Assembly: GCF_018130955.1 (NCBI RefSeq)
Contig: NZ_JAFCJM010000033.1
Coordinates: 24,176 to 88,175 of the forward strand
Length of the DNA: 64,000 bases
DNA from: Bradyrhizobium liaoningense
Lineage (GTDB): Bacteria; Pseudomonadota; Alphaproteobacteria; Rhizobiales; Xanthobacteraceae
Direction of reading: 5' to 3'
Shown: piece after piece, positions 9,429 through 17,686 of the stretch
Position numbering within the stretch: the first letter of the stretch is position 1
Layout of the letters: every line of letters starts with the position of its first letter
Program-made: the position numbers and the translations under genes
The notes under the pieces: generated by a model
Told to the model about the DNA's origin: nothing
Database searches by the model: none
Seen by the model: the letters and a program-made list of their open reading frames with translations, nothing else

Positions 9429-10490
9429 ATGATGGTGTCCGGCGGCAGATGCCGCAGAATTGTCGCGCTTCAGTTCGAGAGTACGCGCATGGGGATGCTT
9501 CACGTTGATTCGCGCCGGCTCGACGGTTTCGAGGGCCTGCATCAAGCGGTCCACGGCACGCATGTCGACGTGATGCAGCTCGGCCGCGGCAAGCTGCGCG
9601 GCACATTGTCTCATATCGGCATCGGGGATTTTTCACTCAGCATCGGCTCGTTCAATGTCGGCATGCGCACGCGGCGCATCGCCAGCGACGAGAAGCTGAT
9701 CATCGGCATGCTGCTGAAGGCGGAGGACCGCGTCGCCCATTGGTCGTTCGACATGCAGCCGTCCGACGTGCTGGTGATCCCGCCGCTGCTCGAGCATGAC
9801 GGCATCTTTCATGGCGCGTCCGCCTATGCGGCCATGCGCCTCGACCTCGACGAGGTCGCCGAGGTGTTTGCCGGCCAACACAGATTGAACGATCCGGAGT
9901 ACTGGCGCAGCAAAAACCATTTTCGGGCCGATCCCGCGCTCGGGCCGGCCGCCGCGGTTCGCCTCGCCAGAATTGTCGTGAAACTGACCGAGCACCACGC
10001 CGCGCTGACGGAACCTGCCGCCGAGTTCTGGCGGCGATCGATCGCCGAATGCATGGCCGCCAATGTGATCTGCTCGCTGCCATCAGACGACAGCGGCTGG
10101 CTGCCGGCGGCGAGACGGCTGATCGGCAAGGTCGAGCACTATCTCGACGAATCCGGCATGCGGCCGGTCCACATCTCGGAGATCTGCGCAGCGCTGCACG
10201 TCTCGCGCCGCACGCTGCACCGCGCCTTCCAGGAGGTGTTCGGCATGGGGCCGGTGACCTTCCTGCGCCACAAGCGCCTGTGCACCATTCACTCGATCCT
10301 GCGCGAAAGCCGTCCGGGCACCACGACCGTGTCAACGGTCGCGATGCAGCAGGGCTTCTACGAGCTCGGACGCTTCTCGCATTATTACCACACGATGTTC
10401 GGCGAATATCCGTCCCAGACCCTGGGCGTTCCGGCGCACGAACTCGTCGCCCCGCAGGGAGCCGGCTTGAGCGTTGCGCAAAACGCTTGA
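9429..10490 (+). CDS. AraC-family transcriptional regulator
   Basis: A 353-residue regulator with an N-terminal sensing region (about residues 20-230) and a C-terminal AraC/XylS double helix-turn-helix, seen as VHISEICAALHVSRRTLHRAFQEVFGMGPVTFLRHKRL and the second helix region GFYELGRFSHYYHTMFGEYPSQTLG. Two adjacent ATG codons begin the gene at 9429; a third at 9489 is an alternative with a slightly better ribosome site. It is divergent from the FGE-type gene, which it may control. Its stop codon lies inside the FNR/FixK-type box that precedes the next gene. Ligand unknown. Confidence 0.85.
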   Translation: MMVSGGRCRRIVALQFESTRMGMLHVDSRRLDGFEGLHQAVHGTHVDVMQLGRGKLRGTLSHIGIGDFSLSIGSFNVGMRTRRIASDEKLIIGMLLKAEDRVAHWSFDMQPSDVLVIPPLLEHDGIFHGASAYAAMRLDLDEVAEVFAGQHRLNDPEYWRSKNHFRADPALGPAAAVRLARIVVKLTEHHAALTEPAAEFWRRSIAECMAANVICSLPSDDSGWLPAARRLIGKVEHYLDESGMRPVHISEICAALHVSRRTLHRAFQEVFGMGPVTFLRHKRLCTIHSILRESRPGTTTVSTVAMQQGFYELGRFSHYYHTMFGEYPSQTLGVPAHELVAPQGAGLSVAQNA

Positions 10491-10500
10491 TGTGGATCAA
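10487..10500. promoter_or_regulatory. Perfect FNR/FixK-type box TTGATGTGGATCAA
   Basis: TTGAT-N4-ATCAA is an exact palindrome matching the binding consensus of FNR/FixK regulators. Its centre is 67 bp upstream of the transglutaminase-like ATG; a class II promoter (box at -41.5) would put transcription start near 10535, leaving a 26-nt leader. The left half overlaps the stop codon of the AraC gene. The match is seen; regulation is inferred. Confidence 0.6.
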
Positions 10501-10560
10501 ACGCCGGGCGGACTATTCGGCCTGCAGTGCTGCCGTTCCACGCCTTCGTGAGGGCGAGCC

Positions 10561-11466
10561 ATGGCGATACTCGGCGAGATCAGGCACATCACGACCTATC
10601 GGTATGCGAACCCGGTCAGTTTTGGAACGCATCGGGCGATGTTTCTGCCTTGGCGTGGCTCGGCGGCCCGGCTCCTCAGCTGGTCGGCACGAACAAACCT
10701 TGCCTCGAAGATCCACTGGATCAGCGATTCCCGCTCCAACAGCGTCACGGTGATCGAGCCAAGCGAGCCTGGCACGGAGCTGACCTTCACTTTCAAGGTC
10801 CGCGGCGTCTATTTCGGCATCAAGAGGCTGGAGGGCTTTAACCTGGAGCCGCGCGCCGAGGAAGTGCCGGTGCAGTATACGCCGGACGAGTGGACCGATC
10901 TTGCCGGCTATCTGCGCCCGCATGACGACGATAACGACGCCAGCGTCGCGGCGTGGAGCAAGAGCTTCGTTGCCGGCGACCAGGATCGCGCGACCGACGT
11001 TCTGGACCGGATGATGGCGGCGTTCCGTCGCGACTTCAGCTATCGCGCACGCGACACGGAAGGAACGCAGTCGCCGGCGGAGACGTTGCGCACCAAATCC
11101 GGCACATGCCGGGACTATGCCTGGCTCATGATCGAGGCGCTGCGCCGGCTCGGCTTCGCCTGCCGTTTCGTCAGCGGATATCTGTACGACGCGGCACTGG
11201 ACGGCGGCGCTGTGGGCATGATCGGGTCGGGTGCCACCCACGCCTGGCTCCAGGTGTTCCTCCCGGGCGCAGGCTGGCGGGACTACGATCCGACCAACAG
11301 CATCAGCGCCGGCTATGACCTGATCCCGGTGGCCTATGCCCGCCATCCCGCTCAGGCGATTCCGCTGGCCGGCTCCTGGTTCGGCGAGGCCAAGGACTAT
11401 CTCGGCATGTCGGTCAGCATCGCGGTCCGCAAGATCGGAGAATTCGAAGATCCGTCAGAGGGTTAA
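10561..11466 (+). CDS. Transglutaminase-like domain protein
   Basis: A 301-residue cytosolic protein of the bacterial transglutaminase-like family: an N-terminal beta domain (about residues 1-95, HITTYRYANPVSFGTHR) followed by the papain-like core. The catalytic triad is visible as Cys in SGTCRDYAW, His in GATHAWLQVFLPG and Asp in WRDYDPTN. Bacterial members usually act as peptidases or amidases rather than cross-linkers. There is no signal peptide. The start follows GAGGGCGAGCC. It stands alone between the AraC gene and the FecR-like gene, and an FNR/FixK-type box lies upstream, so low-oxygen induction is plausible. Confidence 0.85.
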   Translation: MAILGEIRHITTYRYANPVSFGTHRAMFLPWRGSAARLLSWSARTNLASKIHWISDSRSNSVTVIEPSEPGTELTFTFKVRGVYFGIKRLEGFNLEPRAEEVPVQYTPDEWTDLAGYLRPHDDDNDASVAAWSKSFVAGDQDRATDVLDRMMAAFRRDFSYRARDTEGTQSPAETLRTKSGTCRDYAWLMIEALRRLGFACRFVSGYLYDAALDGGAVGMIGSGATHAWLQVFLPGAGWRDYDPTNSISAGYDLIPVAYARHPAQAIPLAGSWFGEAKDYLGMSVSIAVRKIGEFEDPSEG

Positions 11467-11618
11467 CGGGTCACCTGACGCGCGCGGCGCGGGGGCGCGC
11501 ACCTTGAACCTAATCGATATAGAGTGCACCAATAGGAAGCGTGATTCCAGTCACACTTGCTATCCTGGCGCTCTGCTAGGTCGTGAACCGGACCAAGATC
11601 GAGTTGGATGAGACAGCC

Positions 11619-12290
11619 ATGAAACGCCTGACCGGAGCCGTGATCGGCCTCTTTTGCCTTGCGGCGCCTGCCGCCGCTGAAACCCCGGCCGCAATCGTCG
11701 AAGACGTGCAGGGCAAGGTCCAGGGCGTCGAGTTCATGGACTATGTCGCACCCGGCAAGATCATCAAGCTCGCACCGAACGGCACGCTCGTGCTCGGCTA
11801 TCTGAAATCCTGCTGGCGCGAGACCATCACCGGCGGCGTCGTGCAGGTCGGCCCCGAGCAGAGCGCGGTCCAGCTCGGCGACGTCCAGCGCGTCAAGGTG
11901 CCGTGCGACGCCAATGCCGCGCAGCTCTCCGAGCGCGAGGCGAACCAGAGCGCGGCAACCACCTTCCGCACCATGAAGTCCGACAAGCCGGGCGCTGCGC
12001 CGAAGAAGCTGACCACGCTCTACGGCGTCGCGCCGCTGGTCGAGGCCAAGAGCGGCGGCACGCTCAGCATCGAACGGATCGACGCCAAGGGCGAGCAGTT
12101 CAGCGTGCCGCTGACCGGCAACATCATGGTGCGCGGCAAGTTCTACGACTTCGCCAAGGCCGGCAAGACGCTCACGCCCGGCGGCACCTATCTGGCGACG
12201 CTCGGAACGCACCGCTTCACTTTCCAGGTCGATGCCAAGGCGACGACGTCGCCGACGCCGATCGTCGGCCGCCTCTTGCGGCTAGAGTAG
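11619..12290 (+). CDS. FecR-like exported protein paired with CHASE2 cyclase
   Basis: A 223-residue protein with a clear Sec signal peptide (MKRLTGAVIGLFCLAAPAAA, cleaved before ETPAA). The region VEDVQGKVQGVEFMDYVAPGKIIKLAPNGTLVLGYLKS resembles the FecR/ligand-sensing beta fold in which a small domain reads envelope state. ATG at 11619 was preferred over an in-frame GTG at 11583 because it places the signal peptide at the N-terminus. It ends 19 bp before the adenylate cyclase, and FecR-like proteins next to CHASE2 cyclases are a recurrent alphaproteobacterial pair. I infer it presents a periplasmic signal to the CHASE2 domain. FecR assignment is tentative. Confidence 0.6.
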   Translation: MKRLTGAVIGLFCLAAPAAAETPAAIVEDVQGKVQGVEFMDYVAPGKIIKLAPNGTLVLGYLKSCWRETITGGVVQVGPEQSAVQLGDVQRVKVPCDANAAQLSEREANQSAATTFRTMKSDKPGAAPKKLTTLYGVAPLVEAKSGGTLSIERIDAKGEQFSVPLTGNIMVRGKFYDFAKAGKTLTPGGTYLATLGTHRFTFQVDAKATTSPTPIVGRLLRLE

Positions 12291-12309
12291 ACGGCCGCAC
12301 CGGGGCGCG

Positions 12310-14460
12310 ATGCGGCGAATTGGCAGGCGGGACATCGTTGCGGCGGCGCTGATCGCTGTGATCAGCGGGATCGTCTTCACGTCGCCGCCGCTCGCCACGC
12401 TGCAGGGACTCTCGCTCGACATCCTGACCGGGCTGCGCGCAAGGCTCGTCGGCGACAGCAGGGACCCCGCGGCCTCGCCGGTGGTCGTCCTGGCGATCGA
12501 TCAGGAAAGCTACGAGACCCCGCCCTTCAAGGACTCCCCGACGATCACCTGGACGCGCGAGCTCGCCCGGGTGCTCAACGCCGTCATGGACGGCGGGGCC
12601 CGCGTCATCGGCTTCGACGTCATCTTCAAGTCCTCGATCGAGCAATCGGAGATTCCCTTCGGCGACGCGCCGCTGGGCACCCGCATGAAGGGCTTTGACC
12701 GGGATTACCTGCGCACGCTTCGGCAAGGAGCCGATGCCGGCAAGCTCGTGCTGGGCGACATCCAGAACGACCGTCCGGAGCGTCCCTTCCCCGGACAGGT
12801 TCTTGCGGCGCGCCCGCAGAACGTCCGCGCACTGAATGTCCATACCGATTCCGACCACGTCATCCGCCGGATGCCGCTGACCTTCACCATCGATGGCAAG
12901 CCCGTGCCGCTGATGGCACTCGAGCTCGCCTCGCGCGCGCTCGGGGCAACGCCCGAGATCTCGTCCGACGGCACGGTGAAACTTGCCGGCTACGCGATCC
13001 CGAGCACCCGGCCCAACACGCTCACCCTCAACTTTCGCGGCGCCGGCCGCGACGTCCCGTCGTTTTCCTTCGCCGACCTGCGCGCCTGCGTCGAGAAGGG
13101 CGATGCAGAGTTCTTCCGCAACGCGTTTGGCGGCAAGGTCGTAATCCTCGGCACCGTGCTCAATTTCGACGACCGCAAGCTGACCTCGATGCGGCTTGGC
13201 GGCAGCCGTGATGGCGCACCCGCGCCACGCTGCGCCCTGCCCGCTCCCGCACAGACAGCGACTGCTGCCCGCAGCGACATCGCCGGCGTCTTCGTGCACG
13301 CGACCGCCGTGCGCAATTTGATGGAGCGCGATGCGGTGTCCGAGCTCGGCTTTCCCTGGCGGAGCATCATCGCGATCCTCGCCGCGGCACTGATTGCGTT
13401 CGCCGCGTGCCTGCTCGCGCCGGCCGGCACGATCATCGCGTGGCTCGCCGTCACCGTCGTCTATGCGGCCTGTGCCGTCGCCCTGTTCGTTCACGCGATT
13501 GCGCTGCCACTGACCGAGCCCGCGCTCGCCGGCCTTGCTGCAGGCGCCCTGATGATCGGTTATCGCTTCGTCATTGCCGACCGCGAGGAGCGCTTCCTGC
13601 GCAAGAGCTTTGCCTTCTACCTCGCGCCGCAGGTGATCGACACCATGGTGGCGTCGGGCAAGATGCCGGCGCTCGGCGGCGAGATGCGCAATGTCACGGT
13701 CTTCTTCTCCGACCTGACCGGCTTCTCCTCGATCTCCGAGAAGATGACGCCGACCGAGCTGGTGGCGCTGATGAACGAGTATCTCTCCGAGATGACCGAC
13801 ATCATCGAGAGCCATGGCGGCTATGTCGACAAATATGTCGGCGATTCCATCGTGGCGGTGTTCGGCGCGCCGGCGGACGATTCGGATCACGCCGGCCACG
13901 CCGTGCGTGCGGCGCTGCAATGCCGCGACCGCCTCGACGAGCTCAACCGCAGCCATCCCGCATTCCGGGGCCGAGGGCTTGCCCATCGCATCGGGCTCAA
14001 CACCGGCGAGGCCGTGGTCGGCAATATCGGCTCGCGCCGCCGCTTCAACTACACGGTCATGAGCGACACCGTGAACGTCGCCTCGCGGCTCGAGGGCGCC
14101 AACAAATATCTGGGCACCTCGATCATGGCCTCCGAGATGACGGTGGCGCAGACCGGTGGGACCTTTGCCTGGCGCGAGCTCGACTCGATCAGGGTCAAAG
14201 GCCGCGACGAGCCGGTCAGGATCTACGAGCCACTGGCGGAGCGTGGGGCGGAAACACCAGCGCAGGCGAATGCGGCTGCAGCCTATGCCGAAGGCCTCGC
14301 GCATTGGCGGGCGCGCGAGTTCGCCAAGGCTGCCGATTGCTTCACCCGGGTCGCTGCGACCGACCGGCCATCGGCGCTGTTCGAAACGCGCGCAAGAGAA
14401 TTGGCGTCCAATCCGCCGCCCCCGGATTGGACGCCCGTCAACACGCTCGAAGGCAAGTGA
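12310..14460 (+). CDS. CHASE2-domain class III adenylate/guanylate cyclase
   Basis: A 716-residue membrane receptor cyclase. Order: N-terminal transmembrane helix (residues about 8-28), periplasmic CHASE2 sensor (about 35-345; VVLAIDQESYE, GARVIGFDVIF), three transmembrane helices (about 350-425), then a class III cyclase domain (about 450-640). Metal-binding aspartates are in VFFSDLTGFSS and VGDSIVAVFG; NVASRLEGANKYLGT and IRVKGRDEPVRIYEPL are standard. The tail after residue 650 is TPR-like. It converts ATP (or GTP) to the cyclic nucleotide in response to an extracytoplasmic cue, probably with the FecR-like partner just upstream. Confidence 0.92.
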   Translation: MRRIGRRDIVAAALIAVISGIVFTSPPLATLQGLSLDILTGLRARLVGDSRDPAASPVVVLAIDQESYETPPFKDSPTITWTRELARVLNAVMDGGARVIGFDVIFKSSIEQSEIPFGDAPLGTRMKGFDRDYLRTLRQGADAGKLVLGDIQNDRPERPFPGQVLAARPQNVRALNVHTDSDHVIRRMPLTFTIDGKPVPLMALELASRALGATPEISSDGTVKLAGYAIPSTRPNTLTLNFRGAGRDVPSFSFADLRACVEKGDAEFFRNAFGGKVVILGTVLNFDDRKLTSMRLGGSRDGAPAPRCALPAPAQTATAARSDIAGVFVHATAVRNLMERDAVSELGFPWRSIIAILAAALIAFAACLLAPAGTIIAWLAVTVVYAACAVALFVHAIALPLTEPALAGLAAGALMIGYRFVIADREERFLRKSFAFYLAPQVIDTMVASGKMPALGGEMRNVTVFFSDLTGFSSISEKMTPTELVALMNEYLSEMTDIIESHGGYVDKYVGDSIVAVFGAPADDSDHAGHAVRAALQCRDRLDELNRSHPAFRGRGLAHRIGLNTGEAVVGNIGSRRRFNYTVMSDTVNVASRLEGANKYLGTSIMASEMTVAQTGGTFAWRELDSIRVKGRDEPVRIYEPLAERGAETPAQANAAAAYAEGLAHWRAREFAKAADCFTRVAATDRPSALFETRARELASNPPPPDWTPVNTLEGK

Positions 14461-14481
14461 CGGCCGACTGCCGCACCGGCC

Positions 14482-16155
14482 TTACGGCGTGTTGCACCTG
14501 AAGCTTTCAGCCTTGTTCACGTCGCCGCCCTGGTAGTGCGGATAGGCGGAATAGCGACACATCGGACGTGCAGCCGTCACGGAGAAGGGCGGCTTCGTTT
14601 CCTGCAGCACCTGCGTCATCTCACCAGGCGCCTTGTCCTTCTCGACCCATTGCGTCAGAGCTTCGAAGAGATCGACGGTCGCGGGGGCACCGGCTCCCAT
14701 GTGATCCACGCCGGGCGCCACGTAGAGTCGCAACGAGTCGTCGACCTTGGCCACACCCATCTTGGCTTGCACGGACTTGTAGTATTCGATGCCCGCGTAA
14801 GGGCTTTGGGCGTAGTCGGCCATGTTCTCGAACATGATGATCTTGCCGCCGCGCGTCGCGAAGACGGAGAGATCAGGATCTGTCGAATCCATCAGAGACG
14901 AGACTTCCTTCATCCGATCCGCCAATTGCGCAGGGTCGAACTTGGTCGCGTCATAGTTCGGATCGCGCGCAAAGAAGTACTGTACCGCCCCGCTGCCATA
15001 GAGCCAGGCGCGGCTGCCGGTCGGTCCGGGCGGCAGGGTCGGCGCGGCAGCGCCGGTTTCCCAGCCCACCCAGCCGCCAACCGGGCCCGTGCCCGCCGCC
15101 GCTTCGCCGCCAAATCCCCAGCCCGGATAGCTATCCAGGCCGTTGGCAGCCGCAAATCCCAGTGGCGACCGACCATGCAGCCGATCAACGACCTTGAGCT
15201 GCGTCTCCGACAGGCACGCAGTGTCTGATCCGGGCCGGCATGCGAGCCTGGCAGAATCGAAGGTCTTTTTGCACCCTTCGTAATTACTGACGATGCCGTC
15301 GGCGAGGCCGTCGAGCTTGTCGCATGCCGCGAGTACCGCCTCATGCACGGCCTTGACCTTGTCGGGATCGATCCACCCGCCGCCAAACTGCGCCATGCCG
15401 ATGCGCGTTCCGGCAGTCTGAAGGGCAACCCAGTTGATGACCGGCACGCCGCTCAGGATTCCGTCGAAATCGTTTGGAAAGCGCTGGGCCATGGTGAGGC
15501 CTTCGCGACCGCCCTCCGAGAAGCCGACATAGTAGAGCTTGGCAGGAGCCTTGCCGTAGCGCCGCTGCATCAGCACGACGGCGACGTCGCGCACTTTCTT
15601 GTAGGCGGCGTAGGCGAAGTTCGTGAGGGCTTCATCGTTCAGAGCGAAAGCCTGAATCGGCACGTTCGGCGCCATCTGGTGCCCCGAATCGGTGCCATAG
15701 GTAACGAACCCTCGCGCCAGCGGCGAGGGATGATCAGCGGGCGCAAGCGGCGGCAAGCCCAGGCCCGTGATCAGCGTGCCGTTGAAGCCGCCACCGCCAA
15801 ACTGCACCGATGATCCGTTCCAATCGGTCGGAAGGTTGACCTGAAAACGGATCGGCGGAGCCTTGGGATCAACCGGCGCAATCGCGCCCACGACCTTGCA
15901 ATATTCCGGAACCGCCGGCACGACCGCGAGGTAAGGCGGTAAGGGTCCGAACGGCAACTGGGCCTGCGCCAGAGGCGCGGACTGAACCAGCTCCGCCGAA
16001 TCGATGGTCGCACCGCCGCTCGGCAGACCGATCTTCGCCGCCTCGATCCCTTCCTTCAATTTCGCGCAGGCGTCGGTCGCCGGCTGCGCCTGGCAAATCG
16101 CTGGAAACAGCACTGTCGCCGCGACAATATTCATCAACAAGTAGCTTCTCGACAT
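14482..16155 (-). CDS. Tannase/feruloyl esterase family protein lacking the CS-D-HC cysteines
   Basis: A 557-residue exported alpha/beta hydrolase of the tannase family, with a signal peptide (MSRSYLLMNIVAATVLFPAICQA). The serine nucleophile is Ser213 in YYVGFSEGGREGL, the acid is probably the Asp in NMADYAQSP and the base His485 in GVDHMGAG. Fungal tannases and feruloyl esterases have cysteines next to the Ser and His that form a disulfide (CS-D-HC); here these positions are Phe212 and Met486. ATG at 16155 has GGGAGGAG upstream. It probably hydrolyses esters of aromatic acids in the periplasm, which fits the neighbouring pobA. Specificity not predicted. Confidence 0.8.
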   Translation of the reverse strand: MSRSYLLMNIVAATVLFPAICQAQPATDACAKLKEGIEAAKIGLPSGGATIDSAELVQSAPLAQAQLPFGPLPPYLAVVPAVPEYCKVVGAIAPVDPKAPPIRFQVNLPTDWNGSSVQFGGGGFNGTLITGLGLPPLAPADHPSPLARGFVTYGTDSGHQMAPNVPIQAFALNDEALTNFAYAAYKKVRDVAVVLMQRRYGKAPAKLYYVGFSEGGREGLTMAQRFPNDFDGILSGVPVINWVALQTAGTRIGMAQFGGGWIDPDKVKAVHEAVLAACDKLDGLADGIVSNYEGCKKTFDSARLACRPGSDTACLSETQLKVVDRLHGRSPLGFAAANGLDSYPGWGFGGEAAAGTGPVGGWVGWETGAAAPTLPPGPTGSRAWLYGSGAVQYFFARDPNYDATKFDPAQLADRMKEVSSLMDSTDPDLSVFATRGGKIIMFENMADYAQSPYAGIEYYKSVQAKMGVAKVDDSLRLYVAPGVDHMGAGAPATVDLFEALTQWVEKDKAPGEMTQVLQETKPPFSVTAARPMCRYSAYPHYQGGDVNKAESFRCNTP

Positions 16156-16295
16156 CGTCCTCGCTCCTCCCAAATTCTGCTGCGGCCGTTTCAGCCGCAA
16201 TTGCTTCTTGCGTGCAGGCCTGGTCACAGGCCCGCAACGGGTCTCGATCAATGGATGGCAAAAAGAGCTGCTCGCGCCTGTCGCGCCTGCGGGCT

Positions 16296-16423
16296 AAAGC
16301 GCGATGGCCTTAGGTCGAATCATCATCGCGCTTTGGCTCTTTGTTTGGGCATGATCTCCGCGCAAACGCGTTCCGCGTTTGTCGCGATGGAAAACCGCTG
16401 CGCACTTTTCCGGATCATGCTTT
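16296..16423. repeat. Bradyrhizobium-type intergenic palindromic repeat
   Basis: Two nested inverted repeats: AAAGCGCGATG (16296-16306) with CATCGCGCTTT (16324-16334), and GCATGATC (16349-16356) with GATCATGC (16413-16420). Sequence of this type is a common intergenic repeat in Bradyrhizobium and relatives. Here it runs into the stop codon of pobA and lies between it and the tannase-family gene, where it may also serve as a terminator or mRNA stabiliser. Confidence 0.7.
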
Positions 16424-17594
16424 AGAACGGCAGACCCACATAATTCTCCGCGAGCATGCGCTGCGCTGCCTCGGAGGAGAACAGATAGGACAGTTCCGTC
16501 TGCTGCAGCCTGTCCTCATATTCGATCCGGTCGGGGAAACGGTGCAGCATCATGGTCATCCACCATGAGAAGCGCTGGGCCTTCCAGATGCGTGCCAGCG
16601 CCTTGGCGGAATAGCCCTCGAGGCCGGAATCGTCGCCTTTCTGATAATGCGCGAGCATCGCGTGGTAGAGGTAGTAGATGTCGGAGGCCGCGCTGTTGAG
16701 CCCGCGCGCGCCGGTCGGCGGCACGATGTGGGCGGCATCGCCGGCGAGGAACAAACGGCCATAGCTCATGGGCTCTGCGACGAAGGAGCGCAGCGGCGCG
16801 ATGCTCTTTTCGATCGACGGACCCGTGATGAGGCGGCCGGCGACCTCCGTCGGCAGGCGGCGCTTCAGCTCCGCCCAGAACGCGTCGTCCGACCAGTCCT
16901 CCACCTTGTCGGTGAGAGGCACCTGAACGTAGTAACGGCTCAAGACCTGCGAGCGCATCGAGCACAGCGCAAAACCGCGCTCGTGCTTCACATAGATCAG
17001 TTCGGGGTTGACCGGCTTGGTGCGCGACAGCACGCCGAGCCAGCCGAAGGGGTAGACCTTCTCATACTCGCGCAGCACGTCGCTCGGGATCGACTTGCGG
17101 CTGACGCCGTGAAAACCGTCGGCACCGACGATGTAATCGCAATCGACGCGGACGGTCTCGCCATTCGCGCGATAGGTCACATAGGGCTTGTCCGACTTGA
17201 GGTCGTGCGGCGTCACGTCCTCGGCATTGTGCACGACCTTGCCGCCGATCCGGTCGCGCGCCTCGTAGAGGTCGCGGGTGATCTCGGTCTGGCCGTAGAC
17301 CAGCACCGAATTGCCGCCGGAATATTTGTGGAGGTCGACGCGGTCGAGCACGCCGTCATGGGCGATCTCGAAGCCGTCATGGATCTCGCCCTCGCGGTCC
17401 ATCCGCTCGCCGCACTCGGCCTCGCGCATCAGTTTGGCAAAGCCGTGCTCGAGCACGCCGGCGCGGATTCGGGCCAGCACATGCTCGCGGCTGTACTTCT
17501 CGAGCACGATGGTGTCGATGCCCTTGAGATGCAGAAGCTGGGACAGCAAGAGCCCCGACGGCCCGCCGCCGATGATGCAGACCTGAACCTTCAT
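16422..17594 (-). CDS. pobA: 4-hydroxybenzoate 3-monooxygenase
   Basis: A 390-residue class A flavoprotein hydroxylase, the usual PobA length. It converts 4-hydroxybenzoate to protocatechuate with NADPH and O2, feeding the beta-ketoadipate pathway. Motifs: FAD fold CIIGGGPSGLLLSQLLHL at the N-terminus, the DG segment YIVGADGFHGVSR, and GDAAHIVPPTGARGLNSAASD. The substrate tyrosines of the Pseudomonas enzyme have counterparts in SRYYVQVPL and near the C-terminus in ENYVGLPF. Start ATG at 17594 follows GGGAGGAGG. It is divergent from an AraC-type regulator, the usual pobA-pobR arrangement in several proteobacteria. No protocatechuate ring-cleavage genes are in the window. Confidence 0.95.
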   Translation of the reverse strand: MKVQVCIIGGGPSGLLLSQLLHLKGIDTIVLEKYSREHVLARIRAGVLEHGFAKLMREAECGERMDREGEIHDGFEIAHDGVLDRVDLHKYSGGNSVLVYGQTEITRDLYEARDRIGGKVVHNAEDVTPHDLKSDKPYVTYRANGETVRVDCDYIVGADGFHGVSRKSIPSDVLREYEKVYPFGWLGVLSRTKPVNPELIYVKHERGFALCSMRSQVLSRYYVQVPLTDKVEDWSDDAFWAELKRRLPTEVAGRLITGPSIEKSIAPLRSFVAEPMSYGRLFLAGDAAHIVPPTGARGLNSAASDIYYLYHAMLAHYQKGDDSGLEGYSAKALARIWKAQRFSWWMTMMLHRFPDRIEYEDRLQQTELSYLFSSEAAQRMLAENYVGLPF

Positions 17595-17616
17595 TGCGAC
17601 CTCCTCCTCCCGGTGT

Positions 17617-17631
17617 TGCGAATTTTTCGCA
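17617..17631. promoter_or_regulatory. Candidate operator between pobA and its AraC regulator
   Basis: TGCGAA-TTT-TTCGCA is a perfect inverted repeat with 6-bp arms, placed in the 92-bp divergent intergenic region and 22 bp upstream of the pobA start. It could bind the PobR-like regulator or fold in the pobA leader. Inferred from position only. Confidence 0.35.
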
Positions 17632-17686
17632 GAAACGGGCCTGCAAGCCGATGGAGGGATCGGCCTTTGTCTTGTACAATTCGAAC

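Noticed and set aside
12217..14304. 695-codon open frame on the minus strand
   Set aside because: It lies wholly opposite the FecR-like and cyclase genes; its Arg/Ala/Gly/His-rich composition is the GC-bias shadow of those genes and it has no family motif.
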